NCBI RefSeq assembly: GCF_001592125.1
Contig: NZ_BCWI01000008.1
Span: 1 to 64,000, forward strand
DNA from: Microbacterium hominis NBRC 15708
Lineage (GTDB): Bacteria; Actinomycetota; Actinomycetes; Actinomycetales; Microbacteriaceae
Direction: 5' to 3'
Length of the DNA: 64,000 nucleotides
Both the position numbers and the translations under genes were made by a program. Shown here piece after piece: positions 49,960-58,666 of this stretch; the first letter of the stretch is position 1; each line of letters opens with the position of its first letter. The notes beneath the pieces are model-generated. The model had not been told where the DNA came from, made no database searches, and worked only from the letters and a program-made list of their open reading frames with translations.

Positions 49960-50778
49960 ATGACGACGAGAGTGGCCCTCGTGGGCGGCACCGGCAAGCT
50001 CGGTGCGATCATCGCCGGCGTGATCGACGAGATGGACGACTTCGAGACGGTCGCCGTGCTCGGCTCGTCGAGCGACCTCGCCGAGATCGACGCCGCCGAC
50101 CTCGTCGTCGACGCCTCCACGCCCGGCGTCTCGATCGACGTCGTGCGCGCCGCGATCGAGCGGGGCCGGAACGTGCTCGTCGGAACCTCCGGGTGGTCGA
50201 CCGAGCGGATCGCGCTCGTGCGCCCGCTCGTCGAGGCGGCCGGCACCGGCGCCGTCTTCATCCCGAACTTCTCGCTCGGCTCCGTCGTCGCGACGGCCAT
50301 CGCCGCGGCCGCCGCACCGCTGTTCCCCTCGATCGAGATCGTCGAGACCCACCGCGAGACCAAGGTGGACTCGCCGAGCGGCACCGCCGTGCGCACGGCC
50401 GAGCTCATCGCCGATGCGCGCTCGGCGGTCGGTCCCGTCGCCTCGCCGCACGTCGATCAGCGCGCCCGCGGCCAGCAGGTGGCGAGCGTGCCGATCCACT
50501 CACTGCGACGGCCCGGCGTCATCGCGAAGCAGGAGACGATCCTGTCGGGTCCGGGCGAGTCCCTGTCGATCGTGCACGACACGGTCGACCCGGCCCAGGC
50601 GTATGCCCCCGGCATCCGTGTCGCCCTCGTCGCCGCCCGCGATGCGCGGGGGGTGACCATCGGCCTCGACGCGCTCATCGACCTCGGGCTCGGTTCCCGC
50701 CGCGACGCGGCGCCGGCGGAGGCTCGCGTCGACGAGGGCGCGGTCCCCGGCCAGGTCGCCCGCGTCACCGGAGCATGA
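49960..50778 (+). CDS. dapB: 4-hydroxy-tetrahydrodipicolinate reductase
   Basis: 272-aa NAD(P)H reductase of the diaminopimelate/lysine pathway. It has the Rossmann start VALVGGTGKLG, DASTPG, VGTSGWS and NFSLGSVV. The catalytic segment reads IVETHRETKVDSPSGTA: the first His and the Lys of E. coli AHHRHKVDAPSGT are kept, but the second His is Arg. KQETILSGPGESLSIVHDT also fits. ATG 49960 is 6 nt after TAGGCT (49948-49953), a leaderless promoter. The stop overlaps the downstream TPR gene (ATGA). dapA lies 5 kb further on. Confidence 0.95.
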   Translation: MTTRVALVGGTGKLGAIIAGVIDEMDDFETVAVLGSSSDLAEIDAADLVVDASTPGVSIDVVRAAIERGRNVLVGTSGWSTERIALVRPLVEAAGTGAVFIPNFSLGSVVATAIAAAAAPLFPSIEIVETHRETKVDSPSGTAVRTAELIADARSAVGPVASPHVDQRARGQQVASVPIHSLRRPGVIAKQETILSGPGESLSIVHDTVDPAQAYAPGIRVALVAARDARGVTIGLDALIDLGLGSRRDAAPAEARVDEGAVPGQVARVTGA

Positions 50779-51224
50779 ACGCCCGCATCGGCGTCGCCGT
50801 GATGGCGGTGCTGCTGGCGCTCTACATCGTGCTCGTCGCGCAGCGCGCGTGGCTGCTGCTGGTCTCGGGCGAGCCGATCGGCATCGCGATGGGGTTCGCC
50901 CTCGTGGTGCTGCCGGTCATCGCGGCGTGGGCCCTGTGGCGCGAGCTGGCCTTCGGCCGTGCGGCCGAGCGGCTCGCGAAGCGCCTCGAGGCCGAGCGGG
51001 CGCTGCCGGCGGAGGAGCTCGACGTCCGCGTGAGCGGCCGTCCCGACCGGGAACAGGCCGACGCGGTCTTCCCCCTCTACCGCGCGGATGTCGAGCGCCA
51101 CCCCGACGACTGGCGCGCGTGGTTCCGCCTCGGCCTGGCCTATGACGGCGCCGGCGACCGCCGGCGCGCCCGCGAGGCGATCCGCCGGGCGATCACGATC
51201 GAGAAGAACCCGCCGACGGGCTGA
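50775..51224 (+). CDS. Membrane-anchored TPR-like protein
   Basis: 149 aa with two membrane helices (about 5-28 and 36-56). A cytosolic region follows, whose end (DWRAWFRLGLAYDGAGDRRRAREAIRRAI) looks like one tetratricopeptide unit. Function unknown. It overlaps dapB by 4 nt and is therefore co-translated; the same small TPR protein often follows dapB in Micrococcales (recalled, not searched). Its stop TGA abuts the complement of the next gene's stop to make TGATCA. Confidence 0.82.
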   Translation: MNARIGVAVMAVLLALYIVLVAQRAWLLLVSGEPIGIAMGFALVVLPVIAAWALWRELAFGRAAERLAKRLEAERALPAEELDVRVSGRPDREQADAVFPLYRADVERHPDDWRAWFRLGLAYDGAGDRRRAREAIRRAITIEKNPPTG

Positions 51225-52139
51225 TCACGCGGGGACGGCGGCGGCCACGGCATCCTCCACCGTGGGGTGGGAGAACGTGAATCCGGATGCCGTGAGCACC
51301 TCCGGCACGACGTGCATGTCGCACGTCAGCAAGCCCTCCGCGGCGTCGCGCCCGAGCACGAGCGTGAGCGCCCATTCGGGCACCCGCAGGAGGTAGGGCC
51401 GGTTCATCCGGCGTGCGAGGGCGAAGCCGAGGTCGTTCGCCGTCGCGCGCTGGGGCCCCGTGAGGTTGACCGGTCCGGTCGTGCCCGTGTCGATGATGTG
51501 GCGGATGGCCCGCACCTCGTCGTCCAGCGAGATCCAGGGCCACACCTGGGTGCCGCGTCCGAGGGGTCCGGAGAGCCCGAGTCTCGTGAGCAGCAGCAGC
51601 GGCTTGAGCACGCCGTCGGCGTGCACGACGGGGGCCGTGCGCAGGGTCGCGACGCGAGCCCGGTCGCCCGCCCCGCGCAGCGCCGCCGTCTCCCATTCGC
51701 CGCAGAGGTCGGCGAGGAAGGACTCGCCGCGCGGCGAGGACTCGGTGAGGGTCGCGCCGGGGACGGAGGGGTAATAGCCCACCGCGGACGACGAGACGAA
51801 GGCCGGTGCGTCGTCGCCGAGGCTGCGCACGGCCGCGGCAAGCGCCTGGGTCGGTGCGATCCGCGACCACACCAGGTCGTGCTTGTAGCGGCGCGTCCAC
51901 GGGAAGCGTCCCAGGGTGGCGCCGTTGAGGCCGACGACCGCCCGCGCGCCGGCGAGCACCGCCGGGGGCAGGGGCGTGCGGCCGGGGTCCCAGGTGACCT
52001 CGTCGCCGGCCGTGCTCTCGCGACGGACGAGGCGGGTCACCGGGATGCCGTCGGCGCGCAGCGAGTCCGACAGCGCTCGTCCGATGAGGCCGGAGGCGCC
52101 GGCGAGGACGACGCGGCCCTCGGCGGCGGTGTCAGGCAA
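51225..52139 (-). CDS. TIGR01777-family SDR epimerase-like protein (YfcH type)
   Basis: 304 aa extended SDR. GASGLIGRALSDSL is the NAD(P)-binding loop, LVRRESTAGDEVTWDPG and VVGLNGATLGRFPWTRRYK are hallmarks of the YfcH/TIGR01777 family, and YYPSVPGATLTES replaces the usual YGxxxD..TE region. The C-terminal DUF1731-like part RVPEWALTLVLGRDAAEGLLTCDMHVVPEVL is present. Substrate unknown. It overlaps the upstream OsmC gene by 8 nt, so the two form an operon. It converges head-on with the TPR gene. Confidence 0.9.
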   Translation of the reverse strand: MPDTAAEGRVVLAGASGLIGRALSDSLRADGIPVTRLVRRESTAGDEVTWDPGRTPLPPAVLAGARAVVGLNGATLGRFPWTRRYKHDLVWSRIAPTQALAAAVRSLGDDAPAFVSSSAVGYYPSVPGATLTESSPRGESFLADLCGEWETAALRGAGDRARVATLRTAPVVHADGVLKPLLLLTRLGLSGPLGRGTQVWPWISLDDEVRAIRHIIDTGTTGPVNLTGPQRATANDLGFALARRMNRPYLLRVPEWALTLVLGRDAAEGLLTCDMHVVPEVLTASGFTFSHPTVEDAVAAAVPA

Positions 52140-52557
52140 GCGTGGCCTCGAGCGTGATCTCGATGCCGGTCAACGCCGCCGACACGGGGCAGCCCGACTT
52201 GGCCTCGCCGGCGATGCGCGCGAACTCCTCGGCCGACAGCCCGGGCACGACCGCATTGACGTTGAGGTGCGATCCCGTGATGCCGGTGCCGGGGATGAAC
52301 GTGACGGATGCCGTCGTCTCGATGCTCTCGGGCGGGGTGCCGTTGCCGGTCAGGGCGTGGGAGAGGGCCATGCTGAAGCAGGAGGAATGGGCCGCGGCCA
52401 GCAGCTCCTCGGGCGTCGTGACCGACGAGGAGCCCTCGCTGCGGGCCTTCCAGTCGACCGCGAACGGCCCTTGATTGGAGCTCTCGAAGGCGATCTCTCC
52501 GGATCCGTCGGTGAGGGATCCCTTCCAGCTCGTGGACGCTTCGCTCGTGACGCTCAT
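52132..52557 (-). CDS. OsmC family peroxiredoxin
   Basis: 141 aa OsmC/Ohr fold. The two redox cysteines are in SSCFSMALSHAL (about residue 57) and SGCPVSAALTG (about 124). The TPEELLAAAHSSCF context is classic OsmC and suggests organic hydroperoxide reduction using a low-molecular-weight thiol or lipoyl partner. ATG 52557 follows GAGGAG. TAGGCT (52592-52597, complement) gives a ~30-nt leader, so unlike many neighbours it is not leaderless. First gene of the pair with the SDR. Confidence 0.94.
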   Translation of the reverse strand: MSVTSEASTSWKGSLTDGSGEIAFESSNQGPFAVDWKARSEGSSSVTTPEELLAAAHSSCFSMALSHALTGNGTPPESIETTASVTFIPGTGITGSHLNVNAVVPGLSAEEFARIAGEAKSGCPVSAALTGIEITLEATLA

Positions 52558-52644
52558 GACTGCTCCTCGATGTCGTGGGGATTCGTTCCCGAGCCTAGAC
52601 GCGCCCGCCCCGCGACGGAACGGGGGGATGCGTGGAGCGCCCGG

Positions 52645-53079
52645 TCAGACGGCGGCGGCCGCGGTGACGCGATCGAGCTCGAGCTCGATCGCATTGCGGT
52701 TGGGCGTGCCGCCGAAGCGCGTCTGGACGACGCCGTGCCGATCCAGGATGAGCGTCGTCGGCGTCTGCAGCACGTGGAAGTGCTTCGCGATGTCGGGGCG
52801 GTGCGTGAGGTCGACGTCGAGGTGGAGGACGCCGTCGTGCGCGTCGGCGATCGATCCCAGCACGCGGTGCACGCCCGGGCAGCGGGAGCACATCTCGGTG
52901 CTGAACTGCAGGAGCGTCGCCCGCTCGCCGAGCGCCGGGGCCCCGAGCCGCTGCGGCTCGACGACCTCGTCGGGGTTCTGCCGGCGAGGACGGCTCTGCT
53001 TCCAGCGGAGGAAGAGGCCGACGCCGACGGTGACGGCGAGAAGCGCCGTGAGCAGGAGCACGGCATCGACGATGGTCAC
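52645..53079 (-). CDS. Membrane-anchored thioredoxin-like protein
   Basis: 144 aa: one N-terminal membrane helix (about 3-25), a short Arg-rich juxtamembrane stretch, then a thioredoxin fold. It contains [18 protein letters not shown] (CxxC near residue 63) and cis-Pro [13 protein letters not shown]. With Arg-rich residues right after the helix, the domain probably faces the cytosol. GTG 53079 is supported by TATCGT (53088-53093, complement) 8 nt upstream; a longer frame upstream would run over the thyA promoter. Partner unknown. Confidence 0.85.
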   Translation of the reverse strand: MTIVDAVLLLTALLAVTVGVGLFLRWKQSRPRRQNPDEVVEPQRLGAPALGERATLLQFSTEMCSRCPGVHRVLGSIADAHDGVLHLDVDLTHRPDIAKHFHVLQTPTTLILDRHGVVQTRFGGTPNRNAIELELDRVTAAAAV

Positions 53080-53186
53080 AATCTGCCACGATACCGCCGC
53101 TTCGGGCTTCGAGGCGCGGTGCGCGGGCAGATGACGGGCCGTGCGTAACAGAGCCGATGTCCGCGCACGCCGGTAGTCTGACTGGC

Positions 53187-53999
53187 GTGACCGCGGCATC
53201 CATCCCCACCCCGTACGAGGATCTCCTGCGCGACGTGCTCGCCCACGGCGTGCACAAGGACGACCGCACCGGAACGGGGACCACGAGCGTCTTCGGTCGG
53301 CAGATCCGGTTCGACCTCGCGCAGGGCTTCCCGCTCATCACGACCAAGCGCGTGCACCTGAAGTCGATCGTCTACGAGCTGCTGTGGTTCCTGCGCGGCG
53401 AGTCGAACGTCGCATGGCTCCAGGAGCACGGCGTGAGCATCTGGGACGAGTGGGCGGATGCCGACGGCGAGCTCGGTCCGGTCTACGGCGTCCAGTGGCG
53501 CTCCTGGCCCACGCCGTCGGGTGGTCAGATCGATCAGATCTCGCAGGTCATCGAGCAGATCCGCAGCAACCCCGACTCGCGGCGGCTCATCGTGTCGGCG
53601 TGGAACCCGGCGGACATCCCGCAGATGGCGCTGGCTCCCTGCCATGCGCTCTTCCAGTTCTACGTGGCGGACGGCAAGCTGTCGTGCCAGCTGTACCAGC
53701 GCAGCGCCGACATGTTCCTCGGGGTGCCGTTCAACATCGCGTCCTACGCGCTGCTGACGCTGATGATCGCGCAGCAGACGGGGCTCGAGCCGGGTGATTT
53801 CGTCTGGACCGGGGGTGACTGCCACATCTACGACAACCATCTCGAGCAGGTGCGCGAGCAGCTCTCCCGCGATCCGTATCCGTACCCGCGGCTGTCGTTC
53901 GCCCGCACTCCGGCGTCGATCTTCGACTACACGTACGAGGACGTCGTCGTCGAGGACTACCGGCACCACCCCGCGATCCGCGCGGCCGTGGCCGTATGA
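53187..53999 (+). CDS. thyA: Thymidylate synthase
   Basis: 270-aa classical (folate-dependent, non-flavin) enzyme making dTMP from dUMP and methylene-THF. Motifs are [19 protein letters not shown], the catalytic Cys in [12 protein letters not shown] (about residue 150), [20 protein letters not shown] and [13 protein letters not shown] 53187 is chosen because TAGTCT (53174-53179) ends 8 nt before it and it fits the family N-terminus. It overlaps folA by 4 nt, the standard pairing, since the reaction yields dihydrofolate for DHFR to recycle. Confidence 0.97.
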   Translation: MTAASIPTPYEDLLRDVLAHGVHKDDRTGTGTTSVFGRQIRFDLAQGFPLITTKRVHLKSIVYELLWFLRGESNVAWLQEHGVSIWDEWADADGELGPVYGVQWRSWPTPSGGQIDQISQVIEQIRSNPDSRRLIVSAWNPADIPQMALAPCHALFQFYVADGKLSCQLYQRSADMFLGVPFNIASYALLTLMIAQQTGLEPGDFVWTGGDCHIYDNHLEQVREQLSRDPYPYPRLSFARTPASIFDYTYEDVVVEDYRHHPAIRAAVAV

Positions 54000-54493
54000 C
54001 GCGACTGGGGCTGATCTGGGCCGAGGCGCGCGGCGGCGTGATCGGCAAGGACGGCGGGATGCCGTGGCACGTGCCCGAGGATCTCGCGCACTTCCGCGCC
54101 GTGACGACGGGTGCTCCCGTGGTCATGGGCCGGCGCACCTGGGAGTCGTTCCCGCCGCGTTTCCGGCCGCTCCCGGGGCGGCGCAACATCGTGGTCAGCC
54201 GCGATCCCGGCTGGGCCGACGACGGCGCCGAGCGGGCCTCCTCGCTGGACGACGCCCTGGCGCTGGCGGCGCCGGAGCCCGAGGTGTGGGTCATCGGCGG
54301 CGCGGGACTGTTCGCGGAGGCGATCGCGCGCGCGGACGTGCTCGAGGTGACCGAGCTCGACCTCGAGGTGGACGGCGACACCTTCGCTCCGGTCCGCGCG
54401 GGCTGGAGCGTCGCGCGCATCGACCCCGCCGAGGGCTGGACGGTGTCGCGGACCGGCGTCCCCTACCGATTCCTGACGCTGATCCGTCCCTGA
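53996..54493 (+). CDS. folA: Dihydrofolate reductase
   Basis: 165 aa. [31 protein letters not shown] is the N-terminal substrate/cofactor segment (given in continuous family order; key residues Trp-His-Val-Pro-Glu-Asp, with the catalytic acidic residue about 30). [12 protein letters not shown] and [13 protein letters not shown] are the NADPH-binding stretches. It regenerates tetrahydrofolate after ThyA. Translated from an ATG inside the thyA stop (ATGA), so the two are coupled. Normal length. Confidence 0.96.
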   Translation: MTRLGLIWAEARGGVIGKDGGMPWHVPEDLAHFRAVTTGAPVVMGRRTWESFPPRFRPLPGRRNIVVSRDPGWADDGAERASSLDDALALAAPEPEVWVIGGAGLFAEAIARADVLEVTELDLEVDGDTFAPVRAGWSVARIDPAEGWTVSRTGVPYRFLTLIRP

Positions 54494-54521
54494 TCCTCCC
54501 GATCGGCACTAGCGTGGCCCC

Positions 54522-55286
54522 ATGCCCAGGACAGCACTGATCACGGGGGCGAGCTCGGGTCTCGGCGCCGAGTTCGCGCGTCAGCTCGCCGCCCGCGGAG
54601 CCGATCTGGTGCTCGTCGCGCGCGATCGCGCCGCACTGGAGGCGCTGGCCGCGCGATTGCGCGCGGACACGGGCGTCGGCGTCGAGGTGCTCGCCGCCGA
54701 CCTCGTCGCCGACGAGGGACTGGCCGCGGTGGCGGAGCGCGTCGCCGACCGCCGGCATCCGATCGAGATCCTCGTCAACAACGCGGGCTTCGGTCTCGAC
54801 CTCGACTTCGCCGCGAACGACATCGCCGACGAGCAGCGCCACCTCGACCTGCACGTGCGGGCGACGATGCGCCTGAGCCACGCGGCACTCGGCGGGATGC
54901 TCGAACGGGGGAGCGGTCGCGTCATCAACGTCGCCTCCGTCGCGGGCTTCCTGCCGCGCGGAACCTACGGCGCCGTCAAGGCGTGGGTGATCTCGTTCAG
55001 CCGCTGGGCGAACGCGGTCTACCGGCCGCGCGGCGTGACGGTCACGGCCGTCTGCCCGGGCTTCACCCACACCGACTTCCACGCGCGTCTGGGACTGCCC
55101 CCGGGGGAGGAGGGCATCCCCGCCGCGATGTGGCTGGAGGCCGCCGACGTCGTCCGTGAGGGGCTGTGCGACGCGGCACGCGGCACGGCGGTGTCGATCC
55201 CGTCGCTGCGCTACAAGGTGCTCGTCGGCCTCGCACGCGCGCTGCCCGCGGCCTGGGCGGCGCGACTCGCCGCGACCGGGCGGTGA
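54522..55286 (+). CDS. Short-chain dehydrogenase/reductase
   Basis: 254-aa classical-type SDR. TALITGASSGLGAEFARQLA is the TGxxxGxG cofactor loop, NNAGFG the central strand, and the active site is Ser in NVASVAGFL with YGAVKAW (Tyr-x3-Lys, about residue 150). Arg in LVARDR suggests NADPH. Substrate unknown. ATG 54522 is 6 nt after TAGCGT (54510-54515). It follows folA by 28 bp but appears to have its own leaderless promoter. Confidence 0.92.
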   Translation: MPRTALITGASSGLGAEFARQLAARGADLVLVARDRAALEALAARLRADTGVGVEVLAADLVADEGLAAVAERVADRRHPIEILVNNAGFGLDLDFAANDIADEQRHLDLHVRATMRLSHAALGGMLERGSGRVINVASVAGFLPRGTYGAVKAWVISFSRWANAVYRPRGVTVTAVCPGFTHTDFHARLGLPPGEEGIPAAMWLEAADVVREGLCDAARGTAVSIPSLRYKVLVGLARALPAAWAARLAATGR

Positions 55287-55330
55287 CGGCCCGCTCCGAC
55301 CTCCGCCCCGCGAGCCGCTAGCCTGGAGGC

Positions 55331-56308
55331 ATGACGCACTCGGGCAATCCCTTCGGACAGGTCCTCGTCGCGCTCGTCACCCCGATGACGGCCGACGGTG
55401 AAGTCGACTGGCCCGCCGTCGAGAAGCACATCGACGACGTCATCACCGCCGGCGCCGACGGCATCGTCGTCACCGGCACGACGGGGGAGACGAGCACGCT
55501 CACCGACCCCGAGAAGCTCACGCTCGTCGAGGTCGGCAAGTCGGTCTCCGCCGGCCGCGCCAAGATCATCACCGGCGGCGGCTCGAACGAGACGGCGCAC
55601 GCCATCGAGCTCTACAAGGCGAGCGAGAAGGCCGGCGCCGACGGCATCATGATCGTCACGCCGTACTACAACAAGCCGACGCAGGCCGGCATCCTGACGC
55701 ACTTCCGCCTCGTCGCCGATGCGACCGACCTCCCGGTCATCCTCTACGACATCCCCGGCCGCACCGGGGTGCCGATCAAGTACGAGACCATCCTGCGGCT
55801 GGCCAACCATCCGAACATCCTCGCCGTGAAGGACGCCAAGGGCGACTTCAGCGAGGTGAGCCGGGTGCTCAACCAGACCGATCTCATGTACTTCTCCGGC
55901 GACGACGCCAATGTGCTCCCGCACCTGTCGATCGGCGCGGCGGGTCTGATCGGCGTGACGGCGAACATCACCGCGACGCCCTACCGCGTCATCGTGGACG
56001 CCGTGAACCGCGGCGACCTGGCCACCGCCACGGCCGCCCACCAGCAGCTCGAACCGCTCGTCCGCGCCGTCATGACCCACGTCCCCGGCACGGTGAGCGC
56101 GAAGTACATCCTGCACGGCCTGGGCCGCATCTCCAGCCCGCGCGTGCGTCTGCCGCTCGTCGGCCCCGAAGAGTGGGAGGCCGCCCTCATCGAGGACGAG
56201 CTCGCGCTCGTCACGGGCGTCGACGGTGCAGACTTCTCCAACTTCCGACCCGACCGCAACGCCGCCGCCGGCGGCGCGCTCCCCAAGGTCCACGGCACCA
56301 CCCGCTGA
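55331..56308 (+). CDS. dapA: 4-hydroxy-tetrahydrodipicolinate synthase
   Basis: 325-aa class I aldolase condensing pyruvate with aspartate semialdehyde, the first step of diaminopimelate/lysine synthesis. It has GTTGETSTLTDPEK, the Tyr of VTPYYNKPTQAG (about residue 115), DLPVILYDIPGRTGV and the Schiff-base Lys of ILAVKDAKGD (about 168). The C-terminal ~25 residues extend slightly past the family norm. ATG 55331 is 6 nt after TAGCCT (55319-55324). It is followed after 47 bp by rnj, the common actinobacterial order. Confidence 0.96.
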   Translation: MTHSGNPFGQVLVALVTPMTADGEVDWPAVEKHIDDVITAGADGIVVTGTTGETSTLTDPEKLTLVEVGKSVSAGRAKIITGGGSNETAHAIELYKASEKAGADGIMIVTPYYNKPTQAGILTHFRLVADATDLPVILYDIPGRTGVPIKYETILRLANHPNILAVKDAKGDFSEVSRVLNQTDLMYFSGDDANVLPHLSIGAAGLIGVTANITATPYRVIVDAVNRGDLATATAAHQQLEPLVRAVMTHVPGTVSAKYILHGLGRISSPRVRLPLVGPEEWEAALIEDELALVTGVDGADFSNFRPDRNAAAGGALPKVHGTTR

Positions 56309-56323
56309 GCGACCGCGATACCG

Positions 56324-56343
56324 GTGGATGCCGCGGCATCCAC
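56324..56343. repeat. 20-bp palindrome between dapA and rnj
   Basis: GTGGATGCCGCGGCATCCAC is perfectly self-complementary without a loop and sits 13 bp before the rnj start. It could cap the dapA mRNA or modulate rnj translation. Confidence 0.6.
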
Positions 56344-56355
56344 GAAAGGCAGACG

Positions 56356-58032
56356 ATGCCCACGACGTTCTCCGAGCCCCCCGCGCTCGCCCCTCAGACC
56401 CTCCGCGTGATCCCGCTCGGCGGGCTCGGCGAGATCGGTCGCAACATGACGGTCTTCGAGTACGAGGGCAAGCTCCTCGTGGTCGACTGCGGGGTGCTCT
56501 TCCCCGAGGAGCACCAGCCCGGGGTCGACCTCATCCTCCCCGACTTCGAGCCCATCAAGGACCGGCTCGACGACGTCGTGGGCGTCGTGCTCACGCACGG
56601 CCACGAGGACCACATCGGCGCGGTGCCCTACCTGCTGCGCCTGAAGAGCGACATCCCCCTCATCGGCTCGAAGCTGACCCTCGCGCTCGTGGAGGCGAAG
56701 CTCAAGGAGCATCGCATCAAGGCGTACACCCTCACGGTCGAGGAGGGGCAGGAGGAGCAGGTCGGCCCGTTCGATCTCGAGTTCGTCGCGGTCAACCACT
56801 CGATCCCCGACGCGCTCGCCGTCGCGATCCACACGGATGCCGGCACGGTGCTCGCCACGGGCGACTTCAAGATGGACCAGCTGCCGCTGGACGGCCGCCT
56901 CACCGACCTCCGCGCCTTCGCCAGCCTCGGCGAGGACGGCGTGGACCTGTTCCTCGTCGACTCGACCAACGCCGACGTCCCCGGCTTCACGCCGCTCGAG
57001 CGCGACATCGGCCCGGTGCTCGACCAGGTCATCGCCAAGGCTCCCCGTCGCGTCATCGTCGCGAGCTTCTCCAGTCACGTCCACCGTGTGCAGCAGGTCA
57101 TCGACGCGGCCGCCGCCAACGGGCGCCGGCTCGCGTTCCTCGGCCGCTCGATGGTGCGCAACATGACCATCGCCGAGGACCTCGGCTATCTGCACGTGCC
57201 CGACGGCGTGCTCATCGACTACAAGAAGGCGCAGGACCTGCCGGACGACAAGATCGTCTACATGTCGACGGGGTCGCAGGGCGAGCCGATGGCCGTGCTC
57301 AGCCGCATGGCCAACCTCGACCACGCGATCGAGCCCGGTCCGGGCGACACCGTGATCCTCGCCTCGAGCCTCATCCCGGGCAACGAGAACGCCGTGTACC
57401 GCGTGATCGACGGCCTCACCAAGCTCGGCGCGAACGTCGTGCACAAGGGCAACGCCAAGGTGCACGTGTCGGGTCACGCCGCCGCCGGCGAGCTGCTCTA
57501 CTGCTACAACATCCTGCAGCCGCGCAACGTCATGCCGGTGCACGGCGAGTACCGGCACCTCATCGCGAACGCGAAGCTCGCGCAGGACACCGGCATCCCC
57601 GCGGAGAACACGATCATCGCGGAGAACGGCACGGTGGTCGACCTCAAGGGCGGCGTCGCCCGCGTCGTCGGCCAGCTCGACCTCGGCTTCGTCTACGTCG
57701 ACGGCTCGACCGTCGGCGAGATCACGGATGCAGACCTGAAGGACCGCCGCATCCTCGGCGAGGAGGGCTTCATCTCGGTCATCGTCGTCGTGGACGCCGC
57801 GACCGGACGGATCATCACGGGCCCCGAGATCCACGCCCGCGGCTTCGCCGAGGACGACAGCGTCTTCGACGACGTCAAGCCGAAGATCGCCGCCGCGCTC
57901 ACGGAGGCGGCGCAGTCGGGCGTGCGGGACGCCCACGCGCTGTCGCAGGTCGTGCGCCGCACGATCGGCCGCTGGGTCAACCAGCGTCTGCGCCGGCGGC
58001 CGATGATCGTGCCGCTCGTCATCGAGGCCTGA
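56356..58032 (+). CDS. rnj: Ribonuclease J
   Basis: 558-aa metallo-beta-lactamase/beta-CASP ribonuclease with 5' exo- and endonuclease activities in mRNA decay and rRNA maturation. RVIPLGGLGEIGRNMTVFEYEG is followed by the zinc motif LTHGHEDHIGAVPYLL (about residue 80), VNHSIPDALA, DSTNAD, SFSSHVHRVQQVID and VSGHAAAGEL. The C-terminal domain is typical. The start ATG 56356 follows GAAAGGCAGACG and a 20-bp palindrome. With pnp in the same window it makes the degradosome-type set of this organism. Confidence 0.96.
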   Translation: MPTTFSEPPALAPQTLRVIPLGGLGEIGRNMTVFEYEGKLLVVDCGVLFPEEHQPGVDLILPDFEPIKDRLDDVVGVVLTHGHEDHIGAVPYLLRLKSDIPLIGSKLTLALVEAKLKEHRIKAYTLTVEEGQEEQVGPFDLEFVAVNHSIPDALAVAIHTDAGTVLATGDFKMDQLPLDGRLTDLRAFASLGEDGVDLFLVDSTNADVPGFTPLERDIGPVLDQVIAKAPRRVIVASFSSHVHRVQQVIDAAAANGRRLAFLGRSMVRNMTIAEDLGYLHVPDGVLIDYKKAQDLPDDKIVYMSTGSQGEPMAVLSRMANLDHAIEPGPGDTVILASSLIPGNENAVYRVIDGLTKLGANVVHKGNAKVHVSGHAAAGELLYCYNILQPRNVMPVHGEYRHLIANAKLAQDTGIPAENTIIAENGTVVDLKGGVARVVGQLDLGFVYVDGSTVGEITDADLKDRRILGEEGFISVIVVVDAATGRIITGPEIHARGFAEDDSVFDDVKPKIAAALTEAAQSGVRDAHALSQVVRRTIGRWVNQRLRRRPMIVPLVIEA

Positions 58033-58063
58033 GCGGTCGCGGCGGGGCGCTAGCATCGGCTCC

Positions 58064-58558
58064 ATGCCCGTCAGCTTCCGTGTGCGCCCTGCGACGCAGG
58101 CCGATGGCGCGTTCCTCGGCGACATGGTCGTCGAGGCGGCGAACTGGCGGCAGGGCGGAGCGCGTCCGCGGCACGAGGTGCTGACGCATCCGGACCACAC
58201 CCGCTACATCTCGGGCTGGATGCGGCCCGGCGATGCCGGCTTCATCGCCGTCGACGCGCAGGACGATCCGCTCGGAGCGGCCTGGTACCGGATGCTGCCG
58301 CGCACCGACCCCGGCTTCGGCTACATCGGCACGGGCGTGCCCGAGCTCATCATCGGCGTGCGTCCGATCTGGCGAGCCCACGGCGTCGGCCGGGCCCTGC
58401 TCCAGCGGCTCTGCGAGCACGCCCGGGCGCAGGGCTACGGCCGGATCAGCCTGTCGGTCGAGCGGGGCAACTACGCCCAGTCGCTCTACCGCAGCGAGGG
58501 CTTCGCCGTCACGCAGGCCGGCCACGGTCGCGACACGATGGTCAAGCGCCTGCGCTGA
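58064..58558 (+). CDS. GNAT family N-acetyltransferase
   Basis: 164 aa. It shows the GNAT strand FGYIGTGVPELIIGVRPIWRAHGVGRALLQRLCEHAR (in parts: R-A-H-G-V-G-R acetyl-CoA loop about residue 105), and the C-terminal NYAQSLYRSEGFAV. The N-terminus FRVRPATQADGAFLGDMVVEAANW resembles DUF-type GNATs common in actinobacteria. Substrate unknown. ATG 58064 follows TAGCAT (58051-58056) by 7 nt, a leaderless signature. It lies between rnj and ftsK. Confidence 0.9.
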   Translation: MPVSFRVRPATQADGAFLGDMVVEAANWRQGGARPRHEVLTHPDHTRYISGWMRPGDAGFIAVDAQDDPLGAAWYRMLPRTDPGFGYIGTGVPELIIGVRPIWRAHGVGRALLQRLCEHARAQGYGRISLSVERGNYAQSLYRSEGFAVTQAGHGRDTMVKRLR

Positions 58559-58666
58559 TCCCCGGCGGGGCCGGCGAGGCCGGCGCGATCCGGAAGGCGG
58601 CGCCGGATGCGGGCTCGGGCCGCGTCAATCCGGCGATCCGGGGTCCCCGCGGCCTACCGTGGAGTA